Below are positions 37,562-45,406 of a DNA stretch of 64,000 nt, in pieces. How positions within the stretch are numbered: position 1 is the first letter of the stretch; each line of letters opens with the position of its first letter. The DNA comes from Bin87 sp965217175 (GTDB taxonomy: Bacteria; Chloroflexota; Dehalococcoidia; Lucifugimonadales; UBA3495). The DNA is taken from the NCBI GenBank assembly GCA_965217175.1, contig OZ244251.1, positions 2,790,001 through 2,854,000 of the forward strand, given 5' to 3'. The position numbers and the translations under genes are program-made. The notes beneath the pieces were generated by a model. That model ran no database searches and was not told where the DNA came from. It saw only the letters and a list, made by a program, of their open reading frames with translations.

Positions 37562-37562
37562 G
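36415..37562 (+). CDS. IS630-family transposase of a second type, C7 frameshift
   Basis: The first frame (to 36705) encodes the HTH domain (WYAILLLAQGWRASATAAAL, DPHTIGRWAAAFGEGG). The second frame encodes WERFGLSLCRSSCLTYLRRL, IFFADEAHFRADAELRGRWV, LQVIWDNAPAHRGEAV and LPGYSPDFNADEAIW, the D-D-D/E set. A -1 shift at seven C residues (36668-36674) joins them as SPPALGEAQREEL. The stop codon uses the terminal TA of the element plus the first flanking base. The C-run shift could be programmed or a mutation. Confidence 0.75.
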
Positions 37563-38275
37563 ATAGTTTCCGCGGTTCCTACGGCGCGAAATCGGTAATT
37601 CCGCTATATCGCGATGTGCAGGCCAGTGAGCCGAATCTCTTACCCAATTTGCTTGAACGCCTGTCCACGCTCACAAAACTGGAAATCAGTCCGGAGGATT
37701 TCGTCGCCTATGTTTACGGGATTATGTCGGTCCCGGCCTACGTAGACCGGTTTTATCAAGAACTGGATACTCGTCAAATACGGGTTCCGATTACCTCCGA
37801 TGCTGACCTGTTCGGCAAGATGCGAGACCTTGGGGCCAAACTCATCTGGCTGCACACTTACGGCGAACGTTGCGTCCCCGATGGCTATAACAAAAGCCAA
37901 GTCCCGCCGGGGGTCGCCCAATGCTCGGTGGGCGTACAAACCCGAACAGACGATTACCCAGCTTCGTTTAGGTACGACTATGATACCCAAAAGTTGTTTG
38001 TGGGAGACGGGGAGTTCGCACCAGTCCAGCCCACAATTTATGAGTATGCCGTATCCGGGCTTAAAGTTGTCCAGTCTTGGCTCAAGTACCGGATGCTCGA
38101 CGGAGCGGGCCTGAAGTCCTCACCTCTGGACGACATACGCCCCAGTGTGTGGCCGGCGGAATTCACCACGGAGTTGCTACAGCTAATTTGGGTACTGGAG
38201 GCCACTCTGGAAATCCATGCAGAGCAAAAGATACTGTTGGACACTGTGGTCAAGGGCGATTGCATTGCGGAATAG
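37562..38275 (+). pseudogene. type ISP restriction-modification enzyme, C-terminal remnant
   Basis: About 237 codons in frame up to the stop at 38275, entered directly from IS630 copy 3. The sequence (FRGSYGAKSVIPLYRD, SPEDFVAYVYGIMSVPAYVD, RVPITSD-ADLF, WLHTYGE, FVGDGEFAPVQPTIYEYAVS and VVQSWLKYRM) matches the C-terminal target-recognition region of single-chain type ISP enzymes such as LlaBIII/LlaGI. The nuclease, ATPase and methylase parts are absent on the other side of the IS pair, so the gene was truncated, not simply interrupted. It cannot function. Confidence 0.7.
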
Positions 38276-38404
38276 GATCTGACGAGCGCAATCCCTGACA
38301 GTTCGCGTAAACCCCCGTCCGCTCCACCTAGCGGAGCCCGGTTGGTTTAGGCCGATTCAGGTTCACGTTTCATCGCCAATCATACAGTGCGAACCTTAGA
38401 GCCC

Positions 38405-38531
38405 AATGGCAGACTTTGTCTTAAAGTCTGTCATTTCTTGTGCCCTGGCGTCGGACCCGAGCGTCGCCGTAAGCACGGTGCTGTAGCCTAACTGTGGCAA
38501 AATGGCAGAGTTGCTAATGAAGTCTGCCATT
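38405..38531. repeat. two inverted pairs of an AATGGCAGACTT motif
   Basis: AATGGCAGACTTT (38405-38417) pairs with the complement AATGACAGACTTT (38423-38435). About 90 bases on, AATGGCAGAGTT (38501-38512) pairs with AATGGCAGACTT (complement of 38520-38531). They lie between the ISP remnant and a recombinase fragment. Operator, recombination core or simple hairpins are all possible. Confidence 0.5.
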
Positions 38532-38619
38532 TCAGATGCGAGCGGATACCCAGCGGCGGGTTGCCCAATCCCGGCCGCCGGAACAGGTCCGGCAAATCCT
38601 AACCCCGATGCCCACCGGT

Positions 38620-38802
38620 CGGGCTTGTTTGTTTGCCCTCTTACTATGGCGCTCCGCGCTGCGCCAAGCAGAGGCGGTCGATCTGTAGTGGCGGAACCGT
38701 AACTATCCCGCCGCCCCGAAGACCATCACGGCGGGGAAAAGCAAGAGGGGCCGCTACAGCGTGATTCCGGCCCCTCCAGAGCTGGTGGGCGCGTTCCGTT
38801 AG
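38620..38802 (+). pseudogene. fragment of a second tyrosine recombinase
   Basis: One frame reads LLLWRSALRQAEAVDL, then an in-frame TAG, then WRNRNYPAAPKTITAGKSK and RYSVIPAPPELVGAFR. This resembles the start of the catalytic domain of XerC/D-like recombinases (G-x-R-x-x-E-A-x-x-L-x-W, K-x-x-K-x-R-x-V-P). It ends at the IS1380 copy C target site. I could not recover a convincing remainder beyond that element at 40531. Confidence 0.4.
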
Positions 38803-40525
38803 CCCGAATCCACCGATGGACACGGACTGAGGGAGTGAGAACACAGGAAGGGGGTGTGAGGAAATTACAAACGCGATGGCCCGGGCTCGAATTCGGGTAG
38901 ACGGGGGGTTGGCGGCGGTCTGCAGGCGTTTTTGGGGGCGACGATGTCGGCCTACAGTGGTTGTTGCGAGCGAGATGGCGGGATAAGACGCAGCAAGAGA
39001 TGCTCGCGGACCGAGCTGGTGCGAGTTTGCGGGGACGTTCAGTTGGCCGGATGGCGGGTCAGTGGCGGTCGTGCGCCGTCAGGAGGGGAGAGGCAGCGCT
39101 CGGAATCTAGCGAGGGCGCCACTGAACTGGGTTTCCCAGGGCCAGCGCTGGGGCAGATGCAAAGTGAGGCGGCGCGCCGAGCGGGTGAGCCTTCCGGCCA
39201 TGGAAAAGAAGCGGCGTCGCAGGGTCTTGGTGGTCACGATCTGCTCGCCCAGACCGATGCGCGCCGTCCAGCGTGCCAGGTTGTGGGCGATCACCTGCAC
39301 CGCCAGCCAGGCGCCGTTGGCGGGGAAGCGGCCCGAGGGGAGATGGTTGAGCCCCACGCCGTACTTGAGGTCTCGGATGGCGTTCTCGATCTCGGCGTGG
39401 CGCCGATGGTCGGCCTCCAGTTCCAGGGTTTCCCCCTCCCGGTCGGTGATGAAGCCGTGATAGCTGTAGGTGGCGAAGAGGGCCAACTGGGAACCGGGCG
39501 TGGGCTTCACGCGCCGGACGATGAGCCGCACCGGCGCGGCGTCGGGCTTGCTCTGGAAGGGAGTGTAGCTGGTTTCGGCCACATCGGCGGCGCCGTCCAT
39601 CCAGTAGGGTATCGGCGTCCAGGCATCTTCGGGTATGGCCTCGATGAGACTGCGCAGGCTAGCACTCTGGCGGATGGTGATGGAAAAGCGGACATTCGTC
39701 TCTCGGCAGGCGGACACCACGGCGTGGGTGTAGAAGCCGCTGTCGGCCCGCACCGTGAGTTGTCCCCTGGCCCCGCCGTAGCGCACCCGCCCCACCGTCT
39801 CACGCAGGAAGTGGGCGGCGCCCCGAGCGGTGTTGGCGCGGCCCTCGCGCAGCCGGGCCATCAGCACGTCGCCGGTGCCGGCGGCAATGGCCAGCAGCGG
39901 GTGATAGCCCCGCTGGCCGGTGTAGCTGTGGTGGCGGGCGCCTTCCTTGGCCAGCCCATAGGTTTCGCAGATGGTGGAGTCCAGGTCAATGGTCAGGGGC
40001 GTGTCGCCCGGTCCGGCCCCAGCCGCCCAGGCCCGGGCCAGCAACTCCCGGCTCACCCGGTCCAGTTGGCGGACATGTCCCCATCGGAAGCTGCGCAGGA
40101 AGGTCCCCAGGGTGGATGGCGCCTTGACCGTACCGCCCAGGGTGCGGGCGGTCCCGCCGGTGCGCAACACGTCGGCGTCGTCAATGCAGTCACCGCCAGC
40201 CAGCGCGGAGGCCACCAGGGTCATGATCTTGTCGCCGGTGTTCGCCCGGCCCGGGGCATTGCCCAGGTCCAGGCACTCCTGTACCAGTTGGGGCAAGCCC
40301 AGGTGCCGGGCCAAGGTGGTGGGAAGGATCAGCCCGGCATTGGCTACCAGACGGTGGTCGTCAAAGGTGATTTGGATGCGGTCGGGATGGTCAAGTGGTA
40401 GCATCTATTGAGTGCTCCTTGTTTCGGGTCGGTTTTGTGATTCCAAAACCATTATCCCCGAAGCACAGGAGCACTTTCTTACCCCTTCAGCACGCCGCGA
40501 CACTCATCCTTTCGGTGGATTGGGG
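38803..40525. mobile_element. IS1380-family element, copy C (intact)
   Basis: 1723 bp with ends CCCGAATCCACCG and CGGTGGATTGGGG and a perfect 5-bp target repeat GTTAG at 38798-38802 and 40526-40530. It is in the same orientation as copy B, 20.8 kb away. Confidence 0.9.
39079..40404 (-). CDS. IS1380-family transposase, intact
   Basis: 441 residues starting MLPLDHPDRIQITFDDHRL. The DDE core includes PLTIDLDSTICETYGLAKEG, GQLTVRADSGFYTHAVV and, near the end, HAEIENAIRDLKYGVGLNHL. The family usually falls around 420-480 residues, so this is complete. No stop or frameshift is present, and with matched ends and a fresh target repeat it is the likely source of activity for this family here. Confidence 0.9.
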   Translation of the reverse strand: MLPLDHPDRIQITFDDHRLVANAGLILPTTLARHLGLPQLVQECLDLGNAPGRANTGDKIMTLVASALAGGDCIDDADVLRTGGTARTLGGTVKAPSTLGTFLRSFRWGHVRQLDRVSRELLARAWAAGAGPGDTPLTIDLDSTICETYGLAKEGARHHSYTGQRGYHPLLAIAAGTGDVLMARLREGRANTARGAAHFLRETVGRVRYGGARGQLTVRADSGFYTHAVVSACRETNVRFSITIRQSASLRSLIEAIPEDAWTPIPYWMDGAADVAETSYTPFQSKPDAAPVRLIVRRVKPTPGSQLALFATYSYHGFITDREGETLELEADHRRHAEIENAIRDLKYGVGLNHLPSGRFPANGAWLAVQVIAHNLARWTARIGLGEQIVTTKTLRRRFFSMAGRLTRSARRLTLHLPQRWPWETQFSGALARFRALPLPS

Positions 40526-40530
40526 GTTAG

Positions 40531-40931
40531 GTGCCCAGCGGCCGAGCCGACGCCACGGTGTTCCAATTTTCTGCCAGGGCCTCGGCCAGGTGGATCCCGC
40601 AGGGGATAGCGGCGGTGGGCATGGTGACGGCCGCCTGCATCCGGTGCCGCGCCATCCCGGTGTCGCCGAGTGGCAGGGGGCAAGGTTGCCCGCCTGTGTT
40701 GTCTGCCTTTCAGGACCAACCCTTGCCGCGCTCCGTAGTCTAGTACCCTCGGCTGAGGAATAGTGCCGGAAATAGCGCAACGACCAGCACATCAGGCGCG
40801 TGGACTAGGGGTGCAACCCTCTCCCCGACCTGGGGTTGAATGACGTCGACCGCTGTAGATTTAGGCCGGTTCCTGCGGTTGATGTAACCAAGCGGTAACC
40901 AAATCAGGGCTCATGGCAGCGACAAATCCAA
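40531..40931. other. gene-free stretch before tRNA-Phe
   Basis: About 400 bases without a convincing gene. The segment GTAACCAAGCGGTAACC (40877-40893) resembles GTAACGAATCGGTAATC outside the left att copy (22391-22407), which may reflect recombinase-binding arms or an older insertion at the same tRNA. Confidence 0.35.
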
Positions 40932-40954
40932 AATCCCCGAACGAATCGGGGATT
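40932..40954 (-). terminator. terminator-like hairpin downstream of tRNA-Phe
   Basis: Perfect stem AATCCCCGA (40932-40940) with TCGGGGATT (40946-40954) and a 5-base loop. It lies 14 bases downstream of the tRNA-Phe 3' end on the minus strand. Confidence 0.55.
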
Positions 40955-40966
40955 ACAGAGTCAAAA

Positions 40967-40982
40967 GGTGCCGAGGGGCGGA
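40967..40982. repeat. attR-like repeat in the tRNA-Phe 3' end
   Basis: 16 bases identical to 22475-22490; it covers the acceptor stem 3' side and the edge of the T-arm of tRNA-Phe. Confidence 0.65.
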
Positions 40983-41042
40983 CTCGAACCACCGACACCG
41001 GCATTTTCAGTGCCGTGCTCTACCAAGCTGAGCTACCTCGGC
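40969..41042 (-). tRNA. tRNA-Phe (GAA)
   Basis: The minus strand folds with acceptor GCCGAGG / CCTCGGC, D-arm AGCTCAGCTTGGTAGAGC, anticodon loop CTGAAAA with anticodon GAA and T-arm GGTTCGAGTCC. After the discriminator A the genome reads CCT and not CCA, so CCA must be added enzymatically, unlike the tRNA-Gly at 11505. Confidence 0.95.
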
Positions 41043-41194
41043 TAGCGTATAACGCACATTGAATCTTATCCGGAGGCCGATTAAGTGTCAAATCCATTCG
41101 CGCAATATGACAGCATGAGAATATCATCGGTGCGCACATTCAACGGGCCTGCTGGCCCCTGCTCCGTCTCACATGTACTGAAGGGTGCACCAGA

Positions 41195-41223
41195 TTGATA
41201 AGGCCGGCGTCCGCGGCTATAAT
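41195..41223 (+). promoter_or_regulatory. sigma-70-type promoter of pdxST
   Basis: TTGATA (41195-41200) and a consensus TATAAT (41218-41223) with 17-base spacing, ending 40 bases before the pdxS start. Confidence 0.65.
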
Positions 41224-41262
41224 GGAATCCTAGCACCATGTGTTTCGTGAGGAGGCTCATCG

Positions 41263-42153
41263 ATGGTTGATGTTCTAACCGGCACCTTTACCGTTAAATC
41301 TGGCCACGCCCAAATGTTGAAGGGTGGCGTCATCATGGACGTCGTTAACGCAGAACAGGCGCTCATTGCCCAGGAATCCGGCGCCGTCGCCGTGATGGCT
41401 CTGGAACGTGTGCCGGCCGACATCCGCGCCGACGGTGGGGTCGCCCGCATGAGCGACCCCACCATGATCGCCGAAATTATCGACGCCGTGTCTATTCCCG
41501 TGATGGCAAAATGCCGCATCGGGCATTTCGTCGAAGCCCAGATCCTGGAAGCGCTTGGCGTTGACTATGTCGACGAGTCCGAGGTCCTGACCCCAGCGGA
41601 CGAGACTCACCACGTTTGGAAGCATGATTTCAAGGTCCCATTCGTCTGCGGTTGCCGCGACTTGGGAGAGGCCCTGCGCCGCATTTCCGAAGGCGCCGCC
41701 ATGATCCGTACCAAAGGCGAAGCCGGTACCGGAGATGTGGTTGAGGCCGTCACCCACATGCGGGCAGTACAGGACGCGATCCGGAAACTTCGTACGCTTC
41801 CCGACGATGAGCTTGTTGTCGAAGCCCGCGACATGCGCGTCAGCCTGGATCTGCTGCAGCAAACTCGCCAAGAAGGCCGCATGCCCGTGGTGAACTTCGC
41901 CGCCGGCGGTGTCGCCACCCCGGCGGACGCAGCGCTGATGATGCAGCTGGGAGCCGACGGCGTGTTCGTTGGATCAGGAATCTTCAAGTCGGGCGACCCC
42001 GCTCGTCGTGCCCACGCCATCGTGCAGGCCGTGACGCATTACCAGGACCCCCAAATCCTCGCTGAAGTTTCCAAAAACCTGGGCGAAGCGATGGTTGGCA
42101 TTTCGGCCCGTTCCATCCCATCCGAACAGTTGCTCGCCACACGGAGCGTATAA
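41263..42153 (+). CDS. pdxS: pyridoxal 5'-phosphate synthase subunit PdxS
   Basis: 296 residues, full length. The N-terminus (KSGHAQMLKGGVIMDVVNAEQ) is highly conserved. The two active-site lysines are in PVMAKCRIGHF and IRTKGEAGTG. It makes PLP from ribose 5-phosphate, glyceraldehyde 3-phosphate and ammonia supplied by PdxT, as a dodecamer in the cytoplasm. The ATG follows GAGGAGG. pdxT starts 87 bases downstream. PLP made here would serve enzymes such as NspC. Confidence 0.97.
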   Translation: MVDVLTGTFTVKSGHAQMLKGGVIMDVVNAEQALIAQESGAVAVMALERVPADIRADGGVARMSDPTMIAEIIDAVSIPVMAKCRIGHFVEAQILEALGVDYVDESEVLTPADETHHVWKHDFKVPFVCGCRDLGEALRRISEGAAMIRTKGEAGTGDVVEAVTHMRAVQDAIRKLRTLPDDELVVEARDMRVSLDLLQQTRQEGRMPVVNFAAGGVATPADAALMMQLGADGVFVGSGIFKSGDPARRAHAIVQAVTHYQDPQILAEVSKNLGEAMVGISARSIPSEQLLATRSV

Positions 42154-42240
42154 CACGGCGTATCCCCCTCGGCTACGTACGCCTTTCGCGCGCCAATCAA
42201 AAAAATCATCGTTAAACTGGGACAACGGTTGGGCACTTAG

Positions 42241-42861
42241 TTGAACATCGGCGTTTTGGCGGTTCAGGGCGACTTTGCGGAGCATTGCCATGTGCTGCGT
42301 AGCATCGGCGCTAACGCCACGGAAGTAAGGCTCCCTTCCCAATTGGACGGGTTGGACGGACTGATCATCCCAGGCGGCGAGAGTACTACTCTCAGCCGCC
42401 TGATGTCTCTGTATGACCTGCGCGAACCCGTTGCACAAATGGCCCGCTCCGGCAAATCCGTTTGGGGAACCTGCGCCGGTATGATAATGTTGGCGACGGA
42501 AATCACCGAGCAGGACCCGGTTCCCCTCGGTATAATGAATGTGGGAGTGCAACGCAACGCGTTCGGCCGCCAAATCGACTCTTTCGAACAGGACCTCACC
42601 GTGGCCGGACTGGGGGACGATCCATATCATGCCATATTTATCCGCGCCCCGGTGATCATCCGGGTCGGGGATGATGTGCAAGTCATAGCTTCCCTGGAGG
42701 ACGGCCGTCCCGTTGCCGTTCGCCAAAATAACCTGTTGGCTACTTCATTCCACCCCGAATTGACTGCCGATGCCCGCATCCACCGGTATTTTCTGGCCAT
42801 GGCAGGGGGCCCGGACTTCGATCCTGCAGCCCCATTGATTGACTCACCCCGAGTGCGTTGA
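42241..42861 (+). CDS. pdxT: pyridoxal 5'-phosphate synthase glutaminase subunit PdxT
   Basis: 206 residues starting at a TTG with a weak ribosome-binding site. The start NIGVLAVQGDFAEH and IPGGESTTLSRL are family hallmarks. The nucleophile Cys is in WGTCAGMI, and the His-Glu pair in TSFHPELT. It releases ammonia from glutamine and channels it into PdxS. Confidence 0.95.
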   Translation: MNIGVLAVQGDFAEHCHVLRSIGANATEVRLPSQLDGLDGLIIPGGESTTLSRLMSLYDLREPVAQMARSGKSVWGTCAGMIMLATEITEQDPVPLGIMNVGVQRNAFGRQIDSFEQDLTVAGLGDDPYHAIFIRAPVIIRVGDDVQVIASLEDGRPVAVRQNNLLATSFHPELTADARIHRYFLAMAGGPDFDPAAPLIDSPRVR

Positions 42862-42945
42862 CCCGCGTGGTATACACTGCTCCGGTCTCGCATCAGCATC
42901 ACTCACCGATACTGCAACTCATTCACTGCTTACTGGAGGCGATAG

Positions 42946-44622
42946 TTGGCAACCGTTGAACAACTGGCGCACGACGAACTGAAGCAGCTGCTTGATGTGC
43001 TGCCCGCCCACGTCTCGGAACTCCTTCACGACCAGGAAAACCTGGACGAGTTGCTGGAGGTGGTGCTGGACTTGGGCAGGCCTCCCGAAGCCCGCTTCTT
43101 GACGGGGGATGTCCTGCTCACCGATGCTCCGGTCAGCCGGGAACATCTGCAACACGTGGTGGATGGAATCGGGGAATTCGGAGACGATAACCGCGCCGGC
43201 ATGGAGCGAACTCTCCACCGCATTTCTGCCATTCGCAACCGGCATGGCGACGTGATAGGTATCACATGCCGCGTGGGACGCGCCGTGCACGGCACCATCC
43301 AGATGATCGAAGACCTGGCGTATAGCGGCAAAAATATCCTTCTGCTGGGACGCCCCGGCGTTGGTAAAACCACCATGCTGCGCGAAGTAGCCCGCGTGTT
43401 GGCCGATGAAGCCCACAGGCGAGTAATCATAGTCGACACATCAAACGAAATCGCCGGCGATGGAGATATACCCCATCCGGCCATCGGACACGCCCGCCGC
43501 ATGCAGGTGCCCAGTCCCACTGAGCAACACGGAGTGATGATTGAGGCGGTTGAAAACCATATGCCTCAGGTCATCATCATCGATGAGATGGGCACCACCG
43601 AAGAAGCCGCCGCCGCACGTACAATCGCTGAACGCGGCGTGCAACTGGTCGCCACCGCCCACGGCAACACTCTTGACAACCTCATCATGAATCCCACCCT
43701 GTCCGATCTGATTGGCGGAGTACAAACAGTAACCCTGGGAGACCAGGAAGCGAGATTCCGGGGCACACAGAAGTCGGTCCTCGAACGCAAGGCGCCACCT
43801 ACGTTCGACGTGGTCGTCGAGATTGAAAATTGGGACGAGGTAGCGGTTCACGACGACGTGGCCCAGGTAGTTGACCAATGGTTGCGCGGCTATCCCGTGG
43901 AGCCAGAGGTACGCCGCATGGACGAAAACGGGAAAATCTCCCGTACCGCCGCCCCGCGGCAGAGCGAAGCCAGCACCGCACCTTGGTCGGCCAATGAAAT
44001 TCGGAGTCGCCGCAGCGCAAAAACCCGCAATAAGGGCGATCAATCAAATTATGACTCGTACCCGCCCGAATCCTTTCGCGACGAACCCGACGCCGGTGGG
44101 ATAACCGGGCCCCGATTGGACTCGCGGATCTTCCTGTTCGGCGTCAGCCGGGACAAAGTCGAAGCATCCCTGGCAGAACGCGGGGTTTCCGCAGAAATTG
44201 TTAGCGAATTGCGCCGCGCCAACGTGTTGTTAACTACCAAAAACCACTACCGCAGGGGCAGCCAGTTGGTTCGCGTGGCCGAGGACAACAGTATTCCCGT
44301 GTACGTGCTGCGCAAGAACACTGTTCCGCAAGTCGGGGAGTTCCTGGGCTCCCTCGCCAGGGATCAGGGGGTCGACCTGCCTACCATAAACCGGCATCTA
44401 AACGGAGCGGACGACGACGATAACTCTGATGCGATCGTACAGGCCCGGGCCGAGGCGGAAGAAGCAGCCCGAAGGGTGTTGTCCGGAGAGTTTTCGGTGC
44501 AGCTGGACCCCCAGCGCCCATACGTCCGACGATTGCAACACATGCTGGCAGAACAATTTAACCTGGCATCAACCAGCCGGGGACGCGACCCCCGCCGCGG
44601 CGTCCTGATTTATCGCCCGTAG
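42946..44622 (+). CDS. Ycf45-type AAA ATPase with C-terminal R3H domain
   Basis: 558 residues from a TTG preceded by GGAGGCGA. The ATPase core resembles SpoIIIAA/Ycf45: Walker A LLGRPGVGKTTMLREVAR, then VIIVDTSNEIAGDGD and Walker B VIIIDEMGTTEEA, with HGNTLDNLI. The C-terminal region after an acidic linker (ADDDDNSD) ends in an R3H-type single-strand nucleic-acid-binding module (PYVRRLQHMLAEQF, RRGVLIYRP). The cellular role of this family is not established. It is followed by tmk 36 bases downstream and probably shares its transcript. Confidence 0.85.
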   Translation: MATVEQLAHDELKQLLDVLPAHVSELLHDQENLDELLEVVLDLGRPPEARFLTGDVLLTDAPVSREHLQHVVDGIGEFGDDNRAGMERTLHRISAIRNRHGDVIGITCRVGRAVHGTIQMIEDLAYSGKNILLLGRPGVGKTTMLREVARVLADEAHRRVIIVDTSNEIAGDGDIPHPAIGHARRMQVPSPTEQHGVMIEAVENHMPQVIIIDEMGTTEEAAAARTIAERGVQLVATAHGNTLDNLIMNPTLSDLIGGVQTVTLGDQEARFRGTQKSVLERKAPPTFDVVVEIENWDEVAVHDDVAQVVDQWLRGYPVEPEVRRMDENGKISRTAAPRQSEASTAPWSANEIRSRRSAKTRNKGDQSNYDSYPPESFRDEPDAGGITGPRLDSRIFLFGVSRDKVEASLAERGVSAEIVSELRRANVLLTTKNHYRRGSQLVRVAEDNSIPVYVLRKNTVPQVGEFLGSLARDQGVDLPTINRHLNGADDDDNSDAIVQARAEAEEAARRVLSGEFSVQLDPQRPYVRRLQHMLAEQFNLASTSRGRDPRRGVLIYRP

Positions 44623-44658
44623 GTCACTGCCCTCAGTGCCCTGCGCCCACCGGTCGCC

Positions 44659-45303
44659 ATGCCTGGATTCTTCATAGCCTTCGAGGGCGGCGACGGCGCC
44701 GGTAAGACAACCCAGGCCACCATCCTGGAGTCCCGGTTGTGCGAACTGGGCCATCGCCCGGTAGTGGTGCATGAGCCCGGCTCCACGCCGTTGGGTGATT
44801 ATCTCCGGCGGTATCTCATTGACGAGCCGCCATTGTCGCCGTTGGCAGAGTTGTTTCTATTTGAAGCGTCCCGCGCCGAATTGGTCCGGGAACAAATTGT
44901 GCCGAACCTTGATGCTGGCTCGGTGGTTATCGCCGACCGGTTCGCCGGGTCCACAATCGCCTATCAGGGTTACGGGCGCGGTATCGAGGTGGAACGGATC
45001 GCCTGGATGAATGATCTAGCCACAAACGGTCGGTATCCCGACCTCACAGTGCTGTTGGACATCCACCCCGCCATTGGCATCGGCAGAGTTCAGGGAAGGC
45101 AGCTGGAACTCGGTCTTGAAATGAGTGACGAACCCGACCGATTCGAAGACCAGCCGCTCGCTTTTCACCATAACGTGCGCCGGGGATTCCTCGATCAGTT
45201 GGCCGCTCGTCCTGATAGTTGGACGTTGGTGGAAGCGAACCAGTCAATTGAAACAGTAGCAGTGCAGGTTTGGCACGAGGTGACAAAACTGCTGCAGCAA
45301 TAG
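44659..45303 (+). CDS. tmk: thymidylate kinase
   Basis: 214 residues. P-loop FEGGDGAGKTTQ (residues 6-17), the dTMP-binding DRFAGSTIAYQGYGRG and a lid region rich in acidic residues are all present. It phosphorylates dTMP to dTDP with ATP. The DR(Y/F) motif confirms the family. A strong terminator follows at 45351. Confidence 0.93.
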   Translation: MPGFFIAFEGGDGAGKTTQATILESRLCELGHRPVVVHEPGSTPLGDYLRRYLIDEPPLSPLAELFLFEASRAELVREQIVPNLDAGSVVIADRFAGSTIAYQGYGRGIEVERIAWMNDLATNGRYPDLTVLLDIHPAIGIGRVQGRQLELGLEMSDEPDRFEDQPLAFHHNVRRGFLDQLAARPDSWTLVEANQSIETVAVQVWHEVTKLLQQ

Positions 45304-45350
45304 CTCGCTCAAGGCATCATGCGCCTGCCCTAGGAAAACGGAAAAACTAA

Positions 45351-45378
45351 CCGCCGCTCTCCGTGTTGGGAGCGGCGG
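45351..45378. terminator. terminator after tmk
   Basis: Nine-base stem CCGCCGCTC / GAGCGGCGG with a 10-base loop, between the convergent tmk and selenoprotein genes. Confidence 0.65.
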
Positions 45379-45406
45379 CCATTTAATGGGCGAGTTTCGG
45401 ATCCTT

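Larger units (their letters stand above)
22475..40982. mobile_element. probable integrative island at tRNA-Phe (about 18.5 kb)
   Basis: The island is bounded by the 16-bp direct repeat described above; the right copy is part of an intact tRNA-Phe. A tyrosine recombinase gene begins about 140 bases inside the left end and a truncated S24-type repressor follows it, the usual order in tRNA-integrated elements. Cargo is accessory in nature: an ABC transporter core, a PQQ-propeller protein, a restriction-enzyme relic and many IS elements. The integrase carries a stop codon, so the island is probably fixed. The repeat and gene order are seen; the mobile history is inferred. Confidence 0.6.

Noticed and set aside
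40531..40763. Remaining half of the recombinase fragment on the far side of IS1380 copy C
   Set aside because: No frame there shows the H-x-x-R, GH or Tyr motifs convincingly.
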